Positions 1 through 5,793 of a DNA stretch of 5,793 nucleotides are shown here, piece by piece; the stretch's first letter is position 1, and the number at the start of each line of letters is the position of its first letter. The DNA lies in contig JBJTMY010000001.1 in assembly GCA_046073825.1 (NCBI GenBank), positions 1 through 5,793 of the forward strand. Reading direction: 5' to 3'. Source of the stretch: CAINEC01 sp046073825. Its GTDB lineage: Bacteria; Bacteroidota; Bacteroidia; AKYH767-A; OLB10. The notes under the pieces were generated by a model that was not told the DNA's origin, did not search any database, and was given only the letters and a program-made list of their open reading frames with translations. The translations under genes were made by a program, and so were the position numbers.

Positions 1-702
1 CAATTATACTTGCAAGCTCCTAATCGTTTTACAAAATGGGTTGAGCCAATTTTATTTTATTTCCATTTGAAGTTTTTAAAACGTTTTTCAAAAATCTGGA
101 TTCCCGATGCAGAAAATGAAAATAATTTAAGTGGAATTTTATCGCATCATCCTTCGATCCAAAAAAATTTAATCTGCGAATTTATCGGCCCCTTATCAAG
201 ATTTAAACGTTCTACAGATACAACTACTACTATAAATTACGAGGTAGTCGTGTTAATTTCAGGTCCAGAGCCGCAGCGAAGTATTTTTCAAGAAGCCTGC
301 GTGAAAGAAGCAAAACGAATTAAGAAAAAAACGTTGATTTTATTAGGTCTGCCGAACAAGAAGGAAATGACCACGAACGGAAATATTACACTAGCCTCTC
401 ACTTAGATCATCGACAGCTTTCGTCCACCCTTATAAATGCAAAATACATCGTTTGTCGTTCGGGATACTCCACATTAATGGACTTAGCCGCTTTGAATAA
501 AACCGCATTATGTATTCCGACCCCAGGACAAACAGAGCAATTGTATTTAGCAGAGCATTTATCTAAACAACATAAAATTGTTTTTCAAGAGCAGCATAGT
601 ATGAATTGGGAAATTGGATTCACTCATTTATCTGAAGTGAGTGGATTGTCATTTTCTTCCGATGATTTGTTAGATCAATCCCTAAACAACCTTTCTTTTT
701 AA
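1..702 (+). CDS. MurG-like glycosyltransferase, C-terminal part (5'-truncated by window)
   Basis: The frame is open from base 1 to TAA at 700-702, giving 233 residues. No convincing start is visible (the first possible one is a TTG at 10), so the N-terminal Rossmann domain lies outside the window. The visible part resembles the donor-binding domain of GT-B glycosyltransferases of the MurG/GT28 type: a GPLSRF linker, a glycine-containing loop LISGPEPQRS at residues 85-94, then RSGYSTLMDL at 153-162 and PTPGQTEQ at 173-180. The last two correspond to the MurG-family signature in which R-S-G and a later P-x-G-x-x-x-Q line the UDP-sugar pocket. Bacteroidota carry a MurG-like family of about 360 residues with this GPLSRF and RSGYST pattern, and I place the gene there. 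It probably transfers a sugar from a nucleotide donor in the cytoplasm or at the inner membrane; acceptor and pathway are unknown. It is unlikely to be MurG itself, because no division or cell-wall genes are adjacent. The following gene has its own promoter and riboswitch. Confidence 0.8.
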   Translation, partial: QLYLQAPNRFTKWVEPILFYFHLKFLKRFSKIWIPDAENENNLSGILSHHPSIQKNLICEFIGPLSRFKRSTDTTTTINYEVVVLISGPEPQRSIFQEACVKEAKRIKKKTLILLGLPNKKEMTTNGNITLASHLDHRQLSSTLINAKYIVCRSGYSTLMDLAALNKTALCIPTPGQTEQLYLAEHLSKQHKIVFQEQHSMNWEIGFTHLSEVSGLSFSSDDLLDQSLNNLSF

Positions 703-710
703 TTTTTAAC

Positions 711-718
711 TACATTTG
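711..718 (+). promoter_or_regulatory. Candidate Bacteroidota -7 promoter box for the B12-riboswitch transcript
   Basis: TACATTTG matches the Bacteroidota sigma factor -7 consensus TAnnTTTG exactly. It lies 8 bp after the glycosyltransferase stop codon and would start transcription around 722-726, which is where the riboswitch aptamer begins. That positional fit is the main support. No clear TTG-type -33 element is seen about 20 bp upstream; that stretch is T-rich instead. Confidence 0.6.
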
Positions 719-723
719 CAGTG

Positions 724-882
724 TGTTAAGGTGCTCGTGTAAAAACGAGATTAAAAGGGAACACGGTGTAAATCCGCGACAGTCCCCGCTGCTGTAAACA
801 GCTTTGGCAATAGCCATAGAATGCAACAACCACTGTGAAAACGGGAAGGTGCATGAACTGTAAGTCAGAAGACCTGCCTCAA
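724..882 (+). promoter_or_regulatory. Cobalamin (vitamin B12) riboswitch aptamer
   Basis: The conserved core of the cobalamin riboswitch family (Rfam RF00174) reads through in order. There is a small hairpin TCGT/ACGA (735-747 region), then TTAAAAGGGAA (751-761), then the CGG-TGTAAAT-CCG stem-loop at 764-776. Next come CAGTCCCCGCTGCTGTAA (780-797), the variable middle arms, ACGGGAAGGTGCAT (841-854), and the 3' B12 box AAGTCAGAAGACCTGCCT (862-879). AGGT near 729-732 can pair with ACCT at 872-875 to close the junction. The RNA binds adenosyl- or other cobalamins in the 5' leader and normally lowers expression of B12 uptake genes when the vitamin is abundant. Here it precedes the BtuG-like lipoprotein gene by about 100 nt, which agrees with a B12-capture role for that protein. 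The exact ends are approximate, and which cobalamin form is preferred cannot be told by eye. Confidence 0.95.
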
Positions 883-913
883 TGCCATAACAACGAAACC
901 TTCGGAGGAAAGG

Positions 914-966
914 TATCCATTGTACTGCGTATAACGGCTAGGCCTTTACGCATCATGGATATTTTT
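914..966 (+). terminator. Riboswitch expression platform: intrinsic-terminator-like hairpin with T-run
   Basis: TATCCAT at 914-920 pairs perfectly with ATGGATA at 955-961. Inside it, TGCGTA at 926-931 pairs perfectly with TACGCA at 947-952, and GGC at 936-938 can pair with GCC at 942-944 at the tip. Five Ts follow directly (962-966), the form of a Rho-independent terminator, although the stem is less GC-rich than in classical examples. It ends 19 nt before the start codon of the propeller lipoprotein gene, so it is well placed to stop transcription in the leader when B12 is bound. A preceding small hairpin, ACCTT 898-902 with AAGGT 910-914, has a CGGAGGA loop and shares base 914 with the terminator. 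AAAGG (909-913) can instead pair with CCTTT (943-947), which would break the inner terminator stems. Mechanism is inferred; a translational mode of control is not excluded. Confidence 0.6.
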
Positions 967-985
967 CGCCATAACATTTATATCT

Positions 986-2050
986 ATGAAAACAATTCAA
1001 ACGATTTTTGTTTTTTGCCTTGGAGCAGTTCTTTTTAATGCATGCGAAACACCTAATCAAAATCCAACTTCATTACCTTCAAATTTAAAAGGTATTTTTA
1101 TTTGTAATGAAGGCGCCTACGGACAAGGGAATGGCAGTATTTCTTTTGCGAATTCGGATTCTAATACTTTCAGCGAAGACCTTTATTTTGCTGCTAATAA
1201 TCTGCCTTTAGGCGATGTCGTGCAGTCGATAGCGTTATATGACAACCGTGCATTCATTGCAGTTAACAATTCGCAAAAGTTGGAAGTCGTTTCATTACAA
1301 AACTTCAAGCATCTTGCAACCATTAACGGACTTTCTTCACCTCGTTATTTTATCGGACATGGAAGCAAAGGATTTATATCAGATTGGATTTCGGATAAAG
1401 TGTATGTTTTGAATCTTAATAACTATCAAATCATCGATACAATTCCAACCGGAACAGGTCCTGAAGAAATGGCCATCGTGAATAATAAATTATTTGTTTG
1501 CAATAGCGGTGGATTTGGTGATGATAGCAGCTTGACAATTATAGATATAAATTCAAATGCTGTATTAGGAACAGTTACAACACCAGTAAATCCTTCAACT
1601 ATTAAAGAAGATATCAATGGTAAAATATGGGTACTTTGCCGAGGTAGTTTAGGTAGCGACTTCACTCCTACTCCAGATGATGCACCAGGAGCATTGATTC
1701 AAATTAATCCTACTACTAATACTATCGAGCAGCAATTCACATTTGCCTATAACAGTCATCCAATCAAACTTCAAATTAATAAAGCAAAAGACGAATTGTA
1801 TTTCTTAGATGGTGAATATGGCTATGCCGGAGAAATTAAAAAACTCAGCATAAATGCAGCGACGCAATCGCCAACAACGATTGTTAGCTCTTCGTTTTAT
1901 GGTTTAGGAATTAATCCGAATAATGATATGATCTATGCTGGTCGCGTTGACTTTTCTGCACGCACCTATGTATTGCGTTATAATGCGAATGGAACCCTGG
2001 TGGACTCTATCTTAGCGGGAATTGCACCTAACGGATTTGCGTTCAACTAA
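986..2050 (+). CDS. BtuG-like surface lipoprotein with YncE-type beta-propeller, B12-riboswitch controlled
   Basis: This 354-residue protein begins with a lipoprotein signal peptide: MKT, a hydrophobic stretch, then LFNAC with the lipidated cysteine at Cys20. The lipobox is loose (F at -3, N at -2), as is common in Bacteroidota. The rest is a beta-propeller of the YncE/YVTN kind: NEGAYGQGNGSIS (41-53) and PLGDVVQS (74-81) are hallmarks of the Bacteroidota propeller-lipoprotein family, and blade-like repeats such as KLEVVSLQ, KVYVLNLN and SLTIIDIN follow. BtuG of Bacteroides is a B12-regulated surface propeller lipoprotein that captures cobalamin with very high affinity and hands it to the TonB-dependent transporter BtuB. 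The cobalamin riboswitch directly upstream makes the same role likely here, probably at the outer face of the outer membrane. ATG 986 is chosen because the signal peptide starts there; the sequence before it is AT-rich with no Shine-Dalgarno site. No btuB is adjacent, which is unusual. Family placement is firm; B12 binding by this copy is inferred. Confidence 0.85.
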   Translation: MKTIQTIFVFCLGAVLFNACETPNQNPTSLPSNLKGIFICNEGAYGQGNGSISFANSDSNTFSEDLYFAANNLPLGDVVQSIALYDNRAFIAVNNSQKLEVVSLQNFKHLATINGLSSPRYFIGHGSKGFISDWISDKVYVLNLNNYQIIDTIPTGTGPEEMAIVNNKLFVCNSGGFGDDSSLTIIDINSNAVLGTVTTPVNPSTIKEDINGKIWVLCRGSLGSDFTPTPDDAPGALIQINPTTNTIEQQFTFAYNSHPIKLQINKAKDELYFLDGEYGYAGEIKKLSINAATQSPTTIVSSSFYGLGINPNNDMIYAGRVDFSARTYVLRYNANGTLVDSILAGIAPNGFAFN

Positions 2051-2051
2051 A

Positions 2052-2600
2052 CTATTTGCTTAGCAATAAATCTGTGGTGACAGCAGTGTTGCTGATATGG
2101 TTCGCCCGATCACGAATGTAAAATTGAAAACGACCTTGCGTGCTTAATAAAATCAACGCACTGATATAATCCATTCGATAAGTAACTGTGGCTTCAATCG
2201 ATTTACTGTTACCAGGAGGCTCGATGTATTGCATACGTTGGTTGAACTTCACCTGAACGCTATCAAAATAAATTGTCGTATCACAGTTGGTAGTGATGTC
2301 AGTTACCTGTGTCCATATTTTCTTCGGACGATAACCCGCACCATTTTTTTCCTCGTAAGCAATGTACAAATTGCTATTATCTGCTCCGCAAGCTGTGTTA
2401 AACTCATTATCAAGAAAACCGATGTCGCCATCACCATCTTTAATTTTAAAAATAAAATCAACCGTCGTATCCACTCCTGCGGCATCTGCATATTTTGAAA
2501 AATGATCGAAAGTAATTTCGGGCGTAGAAGATATTGATTGCTCTTTCTTACAGGAAGCAATAACGGATAACAAAGCGAATATCAGAAGTAAGTTTTTCAT
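2052..2600 (-). CDS. Small lipoprotein with DGDGDIG motif, function unknown
   Basis: The 182-residue product starts with a lipoprotein signal peptide ending in IASC, a good lipobox with the lipidated Cys at residue 17, followed by KKEQ. It is therefore probably anchored in a membrane facing the periplasm or the surface. The mature part has the segment FKIKDGDGDIGF, with DGDGDIG at residues 55-61. This Asp/Gly-rich loop looks like a calcium-binding loop and recurs in uncharacterised Bacteroidota lipoproteins. Two further cysteines (71 and 106) could form a disulfide. The C-terminal half (about 110-175) reads as alternating polar and hydrophobic beta-strands, including FQFYIRDRANHIS, which suggests an immunoglobulin-like sandwich. 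I do not recognise a named family. It starts 26 bp after the M16 peptidase stop codon on the same strand, so the two are probably one operon. The gene ends in TAG one base from the convergent propeller gene. Confidence 0.75.
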   Translation of the reverse strand: MKNLLLIFALLSVIASCKKEQSISSTPEITFDHFSKYADAAGVDTTVDFIFKIKDGDGDIGFLDNEFNTACGADNSNLYIAYEEKNGAGYRPKKIWTQVTDITTNCDTTIYFDSVQVKFNQRMQYIEPPGNSKSIEATVTYRMDYISALILLSTQGRFQFYIRDRANHISNTAVTTDLLLSK

Positions 2601-2626
2601 CGTATAGCGAAATTACAAATTTGAAA

Positions 2627-3862
2627 TTACTGTTGAGGTTTATAAATTAAAGCGGAACGTTCGCAACTTCCCAACAAATCTTTTGCTGCTTCCTGTATGG
2701 CTTTTGCAGAAACAGCCTTTACTTTCTCTCTTATTTCTTCCACGGAAATAACAGTTCCGAAATTTAAAAACGCTTTTGAACGAGATAGCATTACACTCAA
2801 ACGATTTTCCTGCGCCATCATTATCTGACCTAATAACTGCTCTCTGTATTGCAAAAACAATTTATCGCCGAGTGGCTTATCGCATAATTTATCCAACTCT
2901 TGATTAGCCAGCTTTAATGTTTTATTAAAATGTTTTTGATCGGTAGCAAAGTATAAAAAGAAAATACCCGTATCGCTGTAAGTATGATACCCTGTTTCGA
3001 TGGTGTAGGTAAATCCATATTTCTCTCGTACGTTTAAATTCAAACGTGAATTCATTCCTGGTCCGCCGAGTAAATTATTGAGCAATACCAAGGTATAACG
3101 ACGAGGGTCATTTAATGCATAACCGGGAATTCCGCTGATGTAATGCACCTGCGAAATTGATTTAGGAATTTCTACTTCGGAAGATTTATACCCTTTGAAT
3201 TTCATGCGAACAGGAACAGTAGCATTCGATTTTTTTGTACCAAAAAATTCTTCTGCTAACGCAATTGCCTTTTCTAGTCCGATTGATCCACTGACCGAAA
3301 ATACAGTTACCGATGGATGATAATTGCGTTTGATAAAATCAACGATACTTTTTCGTTTAAATGACCTTAACGATTTTTCTGTACCTAATATTGGATGTCC
3401 TAATGTATGCCCTTTAAATATCTGCCCTTCAAAATCATCAAAAATTTGCTCGTACGGTGTATCTTGATACGAATGAATTTCATCAATAATTACATCCTTT
3501 TCTTTTTCAATTTCCTTCTCCGGAAAAATAGAATTGTGAAAAATATCAGCAATCAATTCAACTGCTCGTGGCAAATACTGATTCATCACTGAAGCATGCA
3601 AACATGTTTCTTCCTTAGTGGTGTAGGCATTCAACTCGCCTCCGATAACTTCAAGGCGATTTAAAATATGATAAGACTTACGATTCTTCGTTCCCTTAAA
3701 CAAACAATGTTCAATAAAATGGGCAAGCCCTTCTTCATTTTTTCCCTCGTCGCGTGTACCAGCTTTCACCATCACCGCCACATGCGAAACAACCGCCGTA
3801 GGATGATGCTCATACAAAACTTTAAGTCCGTTTTTAAGAATTACCGTTTCACTTTTAACCAT
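2627..3862 (-). CDS. M16 family zinc metallopeptidase (insulinase/processing-peptidase type)
   Basis: The 411-residue protein is a single-unit M16 peptidase of usual length. The inverted zinc motif HxxEH is intact as HFIEH (His48, Glu51 catalytic base, His52). The third zinc ligand is Glu128 in DVIIDEI, 76 residues after His52, the spacing expected for the family. GGELNAYTTKE (74-84) and GHPILGT (155-161) are also family-typical. The C-terminal M16C domain carries GGPGMNSRLNLNVREKYGFTY (266-286), matching the conserved SRL..xxREKxGxxY block. It should therefore be catalytically competent, cutting peptides or unfolded proteins; the substrate is unknown. No signal peptide is visible, so location is likely cytoplasmic unless exported otherwise. 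M16 enzymes of this size often work as dimers, sometimes with an inactive partner, but none is in the window. ATG 3862 is preferred over a TTG two codons upstream (3868), because MVKSETVILKNGL matches the usual N-terminus and the TTG overlaps a promoter-like box. A small lipoprotein gene follows after 26 bp. Confidence 0.93.
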   Translation of the reverse strand: MVKSETVILKNGLKVLYEHHPTAVVSHVAVMVKAGTRDEGKNEEGLAHFIEHCLFKGTKNRKSYHILNRLEVIGGELNAYTTKEETCLHASVMNQYLPRAVELIADIFHNSIFPEKEIEKEKDVIIDEIHSYQDTPYEQIFDDFEGQIFKGHTLGHPILGTEKSLRSFKRKSIVDFIKRNYHPSVTVFSVSGSIGLEKAIALAEEFFGTKKSNATVPVRMKFKGYKSSEVEIPKSISQVHYISGIPGYALNDPRRYTLVLLNNLLGGPGMNSRLNLNVREKYGFTYTIETGYHTYSDTGIFFLYFATDQKHFNKTLKLANQELDKLCDKPLGDKLFLQYREQLLGQIMMAQENRLSVMLSRSKAFLNFGTVISVEEIREKVKAVSAKAIQEAAKDLLGSCERSALIYKPQQ

Positions 3863-3865
3863 GCA

Positions 3866-3873
3866 CAAACTTA
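3866..3873 (-). promoter_or_regulatory. Candidate -7 promoter box for the M16 peptidase operon
   Basis: Read on the minus strand, this is TAAGTTTG, an exact match to TAnnTTTG. It ends only three bases before the preferred ATG at 3862, so a transcript from it would be leaderless or nearly so. That closeness makes it doubtful, and no strong -33 TTG is seen at the right distance (a TTCG lies about 23 bp upstream). It is reported because an exact match directly before a gene in this phylum is worth noting. Confidence 0.3.
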
Positions 3874-3925
3874 ATTAACTGTATTGAATATTCCATCGAA
3901 AATTAAAATACTTGCCACCGAATTT

Positions 3926-3933
3926 TACCTTTG
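3926..3933 (+). promoter_or_regulatory. Candidate Bacteroidota -7 promoter box for the TonB-dependent receptor gene
   Basis: TACCTTTG fits TAnnTTTG exactly and lies 41 bp before the receptor ATG at 3975, leaving a leader of about 35 nt. No clear -33 TTG occurs 17-23 bp upstream; the nearest TTG, at 3912-3914, is too close. The leader has no aptamer-like sequence, so the receptor is not under the B12 riboswitch class seen upstream of the propeller gene. Confidence 0.5.
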
Positions 3934-3974
3934 CATGAACAATATTACTACCAGCTTGTTTTAGAGATTACCTT

Positions 3975-5793
3975 ATGAAAAAAATACTTCTACTCCTGTC
4001 CTTTCTGCTATCGTTTTCAGGTATTAATGCCCAGCAATGTATCATCTCCGGAACAATTACCAATAGCATCAATAACGAGCCCTTGCCATTTGCGGTTGTG
4101 GTTGCTAAGAACGGCGCATCGACAATCAGTACAACAACTGATACACTTGGAAATTATTTAATCAACACAGACAAGGCCGGCCCCTATAATTTCGAAGTTA
4201 TCCTAACAGGGTTTGTTAAAGGAACCGTTTTTGAAATCATTGCACAACCTAATAAAAGGGCAATTATAAATGTTGCATTGGAGGAAGATGTGAAAAAGTT
4301 AAATGAAGTTGTTATTACAACTGCTGTCTATCCTAAAAAAGAAGAAAGTCCTGTTTCGTTAAGAACTTTGGGGGTTGCAGAAATCAAGCGTAACCCTGGA
4401 GGTAATAGAGATATATCAAAAGTAATTCAATCATTACCTGGCGTTGCTTCTATTCCTACTTTTCGTAATGACCTTATCGTTAGAGGTGGCTCTTCAAATG
4501 AAAATCGTTTTTATCTCGATGGAATTGAAGTTCCAAACATTAATCACTTTGCTACACAAGGAGCTTCTGGCGGTCCTGTTGGAATGCTAAATGTTGATTT
4601 TATTCAAGATGTAAATTTTTATTCGGGCGCCTTTCCGGCAAACAGAGGAAATACGATGAGTTCTGTCTTAGACTTTAAATTTAAAGATGGGAGAAATGAT
4701 AAACCATTTTACTCACTCACTTTAGGTGCAAGCGATCTTGCTGCTGTGTATGATGGACCAGTTTCGAAAAACTCTACATTGATTGCGTCTTATCGTCGTT
4801 CGTATTTACAATTTTTATTTAGTGCATTAGGACTTCCATTCTTACCTATCTACAACGATTTTCAATTTAAATACAAGATTAAACCTAATGCTAAAAACGA
4901 ATTTACATTTATTGGTTTAGGCGCGTTTGATAATTTCAAATTGAATTTAGATGCGAATAAAACTGATGAGCAGAAATATCTCTTAGGTACGCTTCCAACC
5001 TATAAGCAATGGAACTATGCTATTGGTGGATCGTACCGACATTTTTCAAAAAATAAATTTACTACGATTGTTGTTAGCAGAAACCATCTTAACAATTCAA
5101 GCAATAAATATGAGAATAACGATTTAACACTAGCAGCAGGAAAAATTCTAGATTATCAATCGGCGGAGATAGAAAACAAACTTAGATTGGAAGAAACAGT
5201 TCGATTAAATGATTGGAAAATAAATTATGGTGTTGGTTTAGAAGATGCGTATTATTCAAACAGCACCTACAATAAACTTCCGAATGATATTACGCTCGAT
5301 TTTAACTCGAAAATTAATTTTCAAAAGTATAGTGCATTCGGACAGATCAGTAGAACATTTTCTAAATCGAATACAACCATTTCATTGGGCACAAGGATCG
5401 ACGGAAATAACTACGGAGCTAATATGAAGAATCCGTTTGATCAATTCTCGCCACGTTTATCAATCAGTCAGCAGTTATACAAAACGTTATATTTCAATGC
5501 GAGTGCAGGAGTGTTTTATCAGTTGCCAGCTTACACTATTTTAGGATATAAAAACAACGCGGGACAATTCACCAATACAAACATTCCGTATATCCGAAAT
5601 CAACAAGCGGTAGCAGGACTTGAGTATACCAATGAACATAATATTCGTATTACGCTAGAAGGTTATTATAAAATTTATGAGAACTATCCTTTTAACTTGA
5701 TTGATTCGATAAGCATTGCCAATCAGGGTAGCGATTTTGGTGTTGTAGGAAATTTACCTGTGGATGCTAATTCGAAAGGTCGCGCTTATGGTG
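3975..5793 (+). CDS. TonB-dependent outer-membrane receptor with carboxypeptidase-regulatory-like domain (3'-truncated by window)
   Basis: I translated this frame by hand from ATG 3975: it stays open for 606 codons to the window edge, with the C-terminal barrel missing. Residues 1-19 are a signal peptide (MKKILLLL to INA, cleavage probably before Gln20). Residues 24-105 form a carboxypeptidase-D-regulatory-like beta-sandwich (SGTITNSINNEPLPFAVV, then DTLGNYLI). LNEVVIT at 109-115 sits where such receptors carry a TonB-box-like stretch. The plug domain runs from about 125 to 235, with RNPGGNRDISKVIQSLPGVA (139-158), LIVRGGSSNENRFYLDGIEVP (167-187) and the loop around INHFATQG. From about 240 onward, alternating aromatic strands such as SYRRSYLQFLF and NYGVGLEDAYY form the barrel. 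The protein should import a scarce ligand across the outer membrane using TonB-ExbBD energy. The ligand is not identifiable. There is no SusD-like partner and no riboswitch, so neither a glycan (SusCD) nor a B12 role is supported. The complete protein is probably near 780 residues, the usual length of this type. Confidence 0.92.
   Translation, partial: MKKILLLLSFLLSFSGINAQQCIISGTITNSINNEPLPFAVVVAKNGASTISTTTDTLGNYLINTDKAGPYNFEVILTGFVKGTVFEIIAQPNKRAIINVALEEDVKKLNEVVITTAVYPKKEESPVSLRTLGVAEIKRNPGGNRDISKVIQSLPGVASIPTFRNDLIVRGGSSNENRFYLDGIEVPNINHFATQGASGGPVGMLNVDFIQDVNFYSGAFPANRGNTMSSVLDFKFKDGRNDKPFYSLTLGASDLAAVYDGPVSKNSTLIASYRRSYLQFLFSALGLPFLPIYNDFQFKYKIKPNAKNEFTFIGLGAFDNFKLNLDANKTDEQKYLLGTLPTYKQWNYAIGGSYRHFSKNKFTTIVVSRNHLNNSSNKYENNDLTLAAGKILDYQSAEIENKLRLEETVRLNDWKINYGVGLEDAYYSNSTYNKLPNDITLDFNSKINFQKYSAFGQISRTFSKSNTTISLGTRIDGNNYGANMKNPFDQFSPRLSISQQLYKTLYFNASAGVFYQLPAYTILGYKNNAGQFTNTNIPYIRNQQAVAGLEYTNEHNIRITLEGYYKIYENYPFNLIDSISIANQGSDFGVVGNLPVDANSKGRAYG

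Noticed and set aside
903..909. CGGAGGA as a Shine-Dalgarno site
   Set aside because: It is about 77 nt from the ATG at 986, has no start codon at a suitable distance, and sits in the loop of a small hairpin; Bacteroidota rarely use such sites.
835..1038. 67-codon open frame across the end of the riboswitch and the start of the propeller gene
   Set aside because: It runs through the conserved aptamer and the terminator hairpin and overlaps the signal peptide of the propeller gene in another frame; it has no recognisable protein features.
1426..1665. 79-codon minus-strand open frame inside the propeller gene
   Set aside because: It lies wholly within a well-supported coding region on the other strand and looks like a shadow frame.
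2229..2560. Two open frames (plus 2229-2498, minus 2303-2560) overlapping the small lipoprotein gene
   Set aside because: Both overlap the lipoprotein frame, which has a clear signal peptide and lipobox; neither has protein-family features.
2608..2615. TAATTTCG (minus strand) as a promoter for the small lipoprotein gene
   Set aside because: It differs from TAnnTTTG by one base and lies only 7 bp from the start codon; co-transcription with the M16 gene is simpler.
3407..3874. Two plus-strand open frames (3407-3592 and 3668-3874) opposite the M16 gene
   Set aside because: They are antisense to conserved M16 motifs, including the zinc site, and show only low-complexity composition.
3871..3893. 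Palindromes TTAATTAA (3871-3878) and GAATATTC (3886-3893) as operators in the divergent region
   Set aside because: Eight-base AT-rich palindromes are expected by chance at this composition, and they match no regulator site I recognise.
5245..5427. 60-codon open frame inside the TonB receptor gene
   Set aside because: The receptor frame is continuous through this region with barrel-like sequence.

Overview
The window looks like a chromosomal segment of a member of the Bacteroidota. Four things point there: AT-rich DNA, start sites without Shine-Dalgarno sequences, three matches to the Bacteroidota -7 promoter motif TAnnTTTG, and typical protein families (a YncE/BtuG-type surface propeller lipoprotein, and a TonB-dependent receptor with an N-terminal carboxypeptidase-regulatory-like domain). 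The genus cannot be told from the sequence. No mobile element, CRISPR array, rRNA or tRNA gene was seen.

Layout. Positions 1-702 (+) hold the C-terminal part of a MurG-like (GT28-type) glycosyltransferase whose N-terminus lies outside the window. The 283-bp gap at 703-985 is fully regulatory: a -7 box (711-718), a well-conserved cobalamin riboswitch aptamer (about 724-882), then a hairpin plus T-run (914-966) that looks like an intrinsic terminator. This leader feeds 986-2050 (+), a lipoprotein with a YncE-like beta-propeller that resembles BtuG, the surface vitamin B12 capture protein of Bacteroides. Its stop codon is one base from the stop of a convergent gene pair on the minus strand: an M16 zinc peptidase (2627-3862) followed after 26 bp by a small lipoprotein of unknown function (2052-2600). 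A 112-bp divergent region (3863-3974) carries a candidate -7 box for each direction. From 3975 to the window end (+) runs a TonB-dependent outer-membrane receptor, open for 606 codons and cut off by the window edge.

How the genes fit together. The clear functional unit is the B12-sensing leader plus the BtuG-like lipoprotein. When cobalamin is plentiful the aptamer should bind it and shut off the propeller gene, probably by letting the terminator hairpin form. What is unusual is that the unit appears to be monocistronic: no btuB lies beside it, and the only TonB receptor in the window lacks a riboswitch and is of a general type, so a link to B12 is not supported. The M16 peptidase and small lipoprotein are probably co-transcribed, but nothing here ties them to B12. 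I did not find a wholly new system; the riboswitch expression platform and the isolated BtuG-like gene are the parts most worth a second look.
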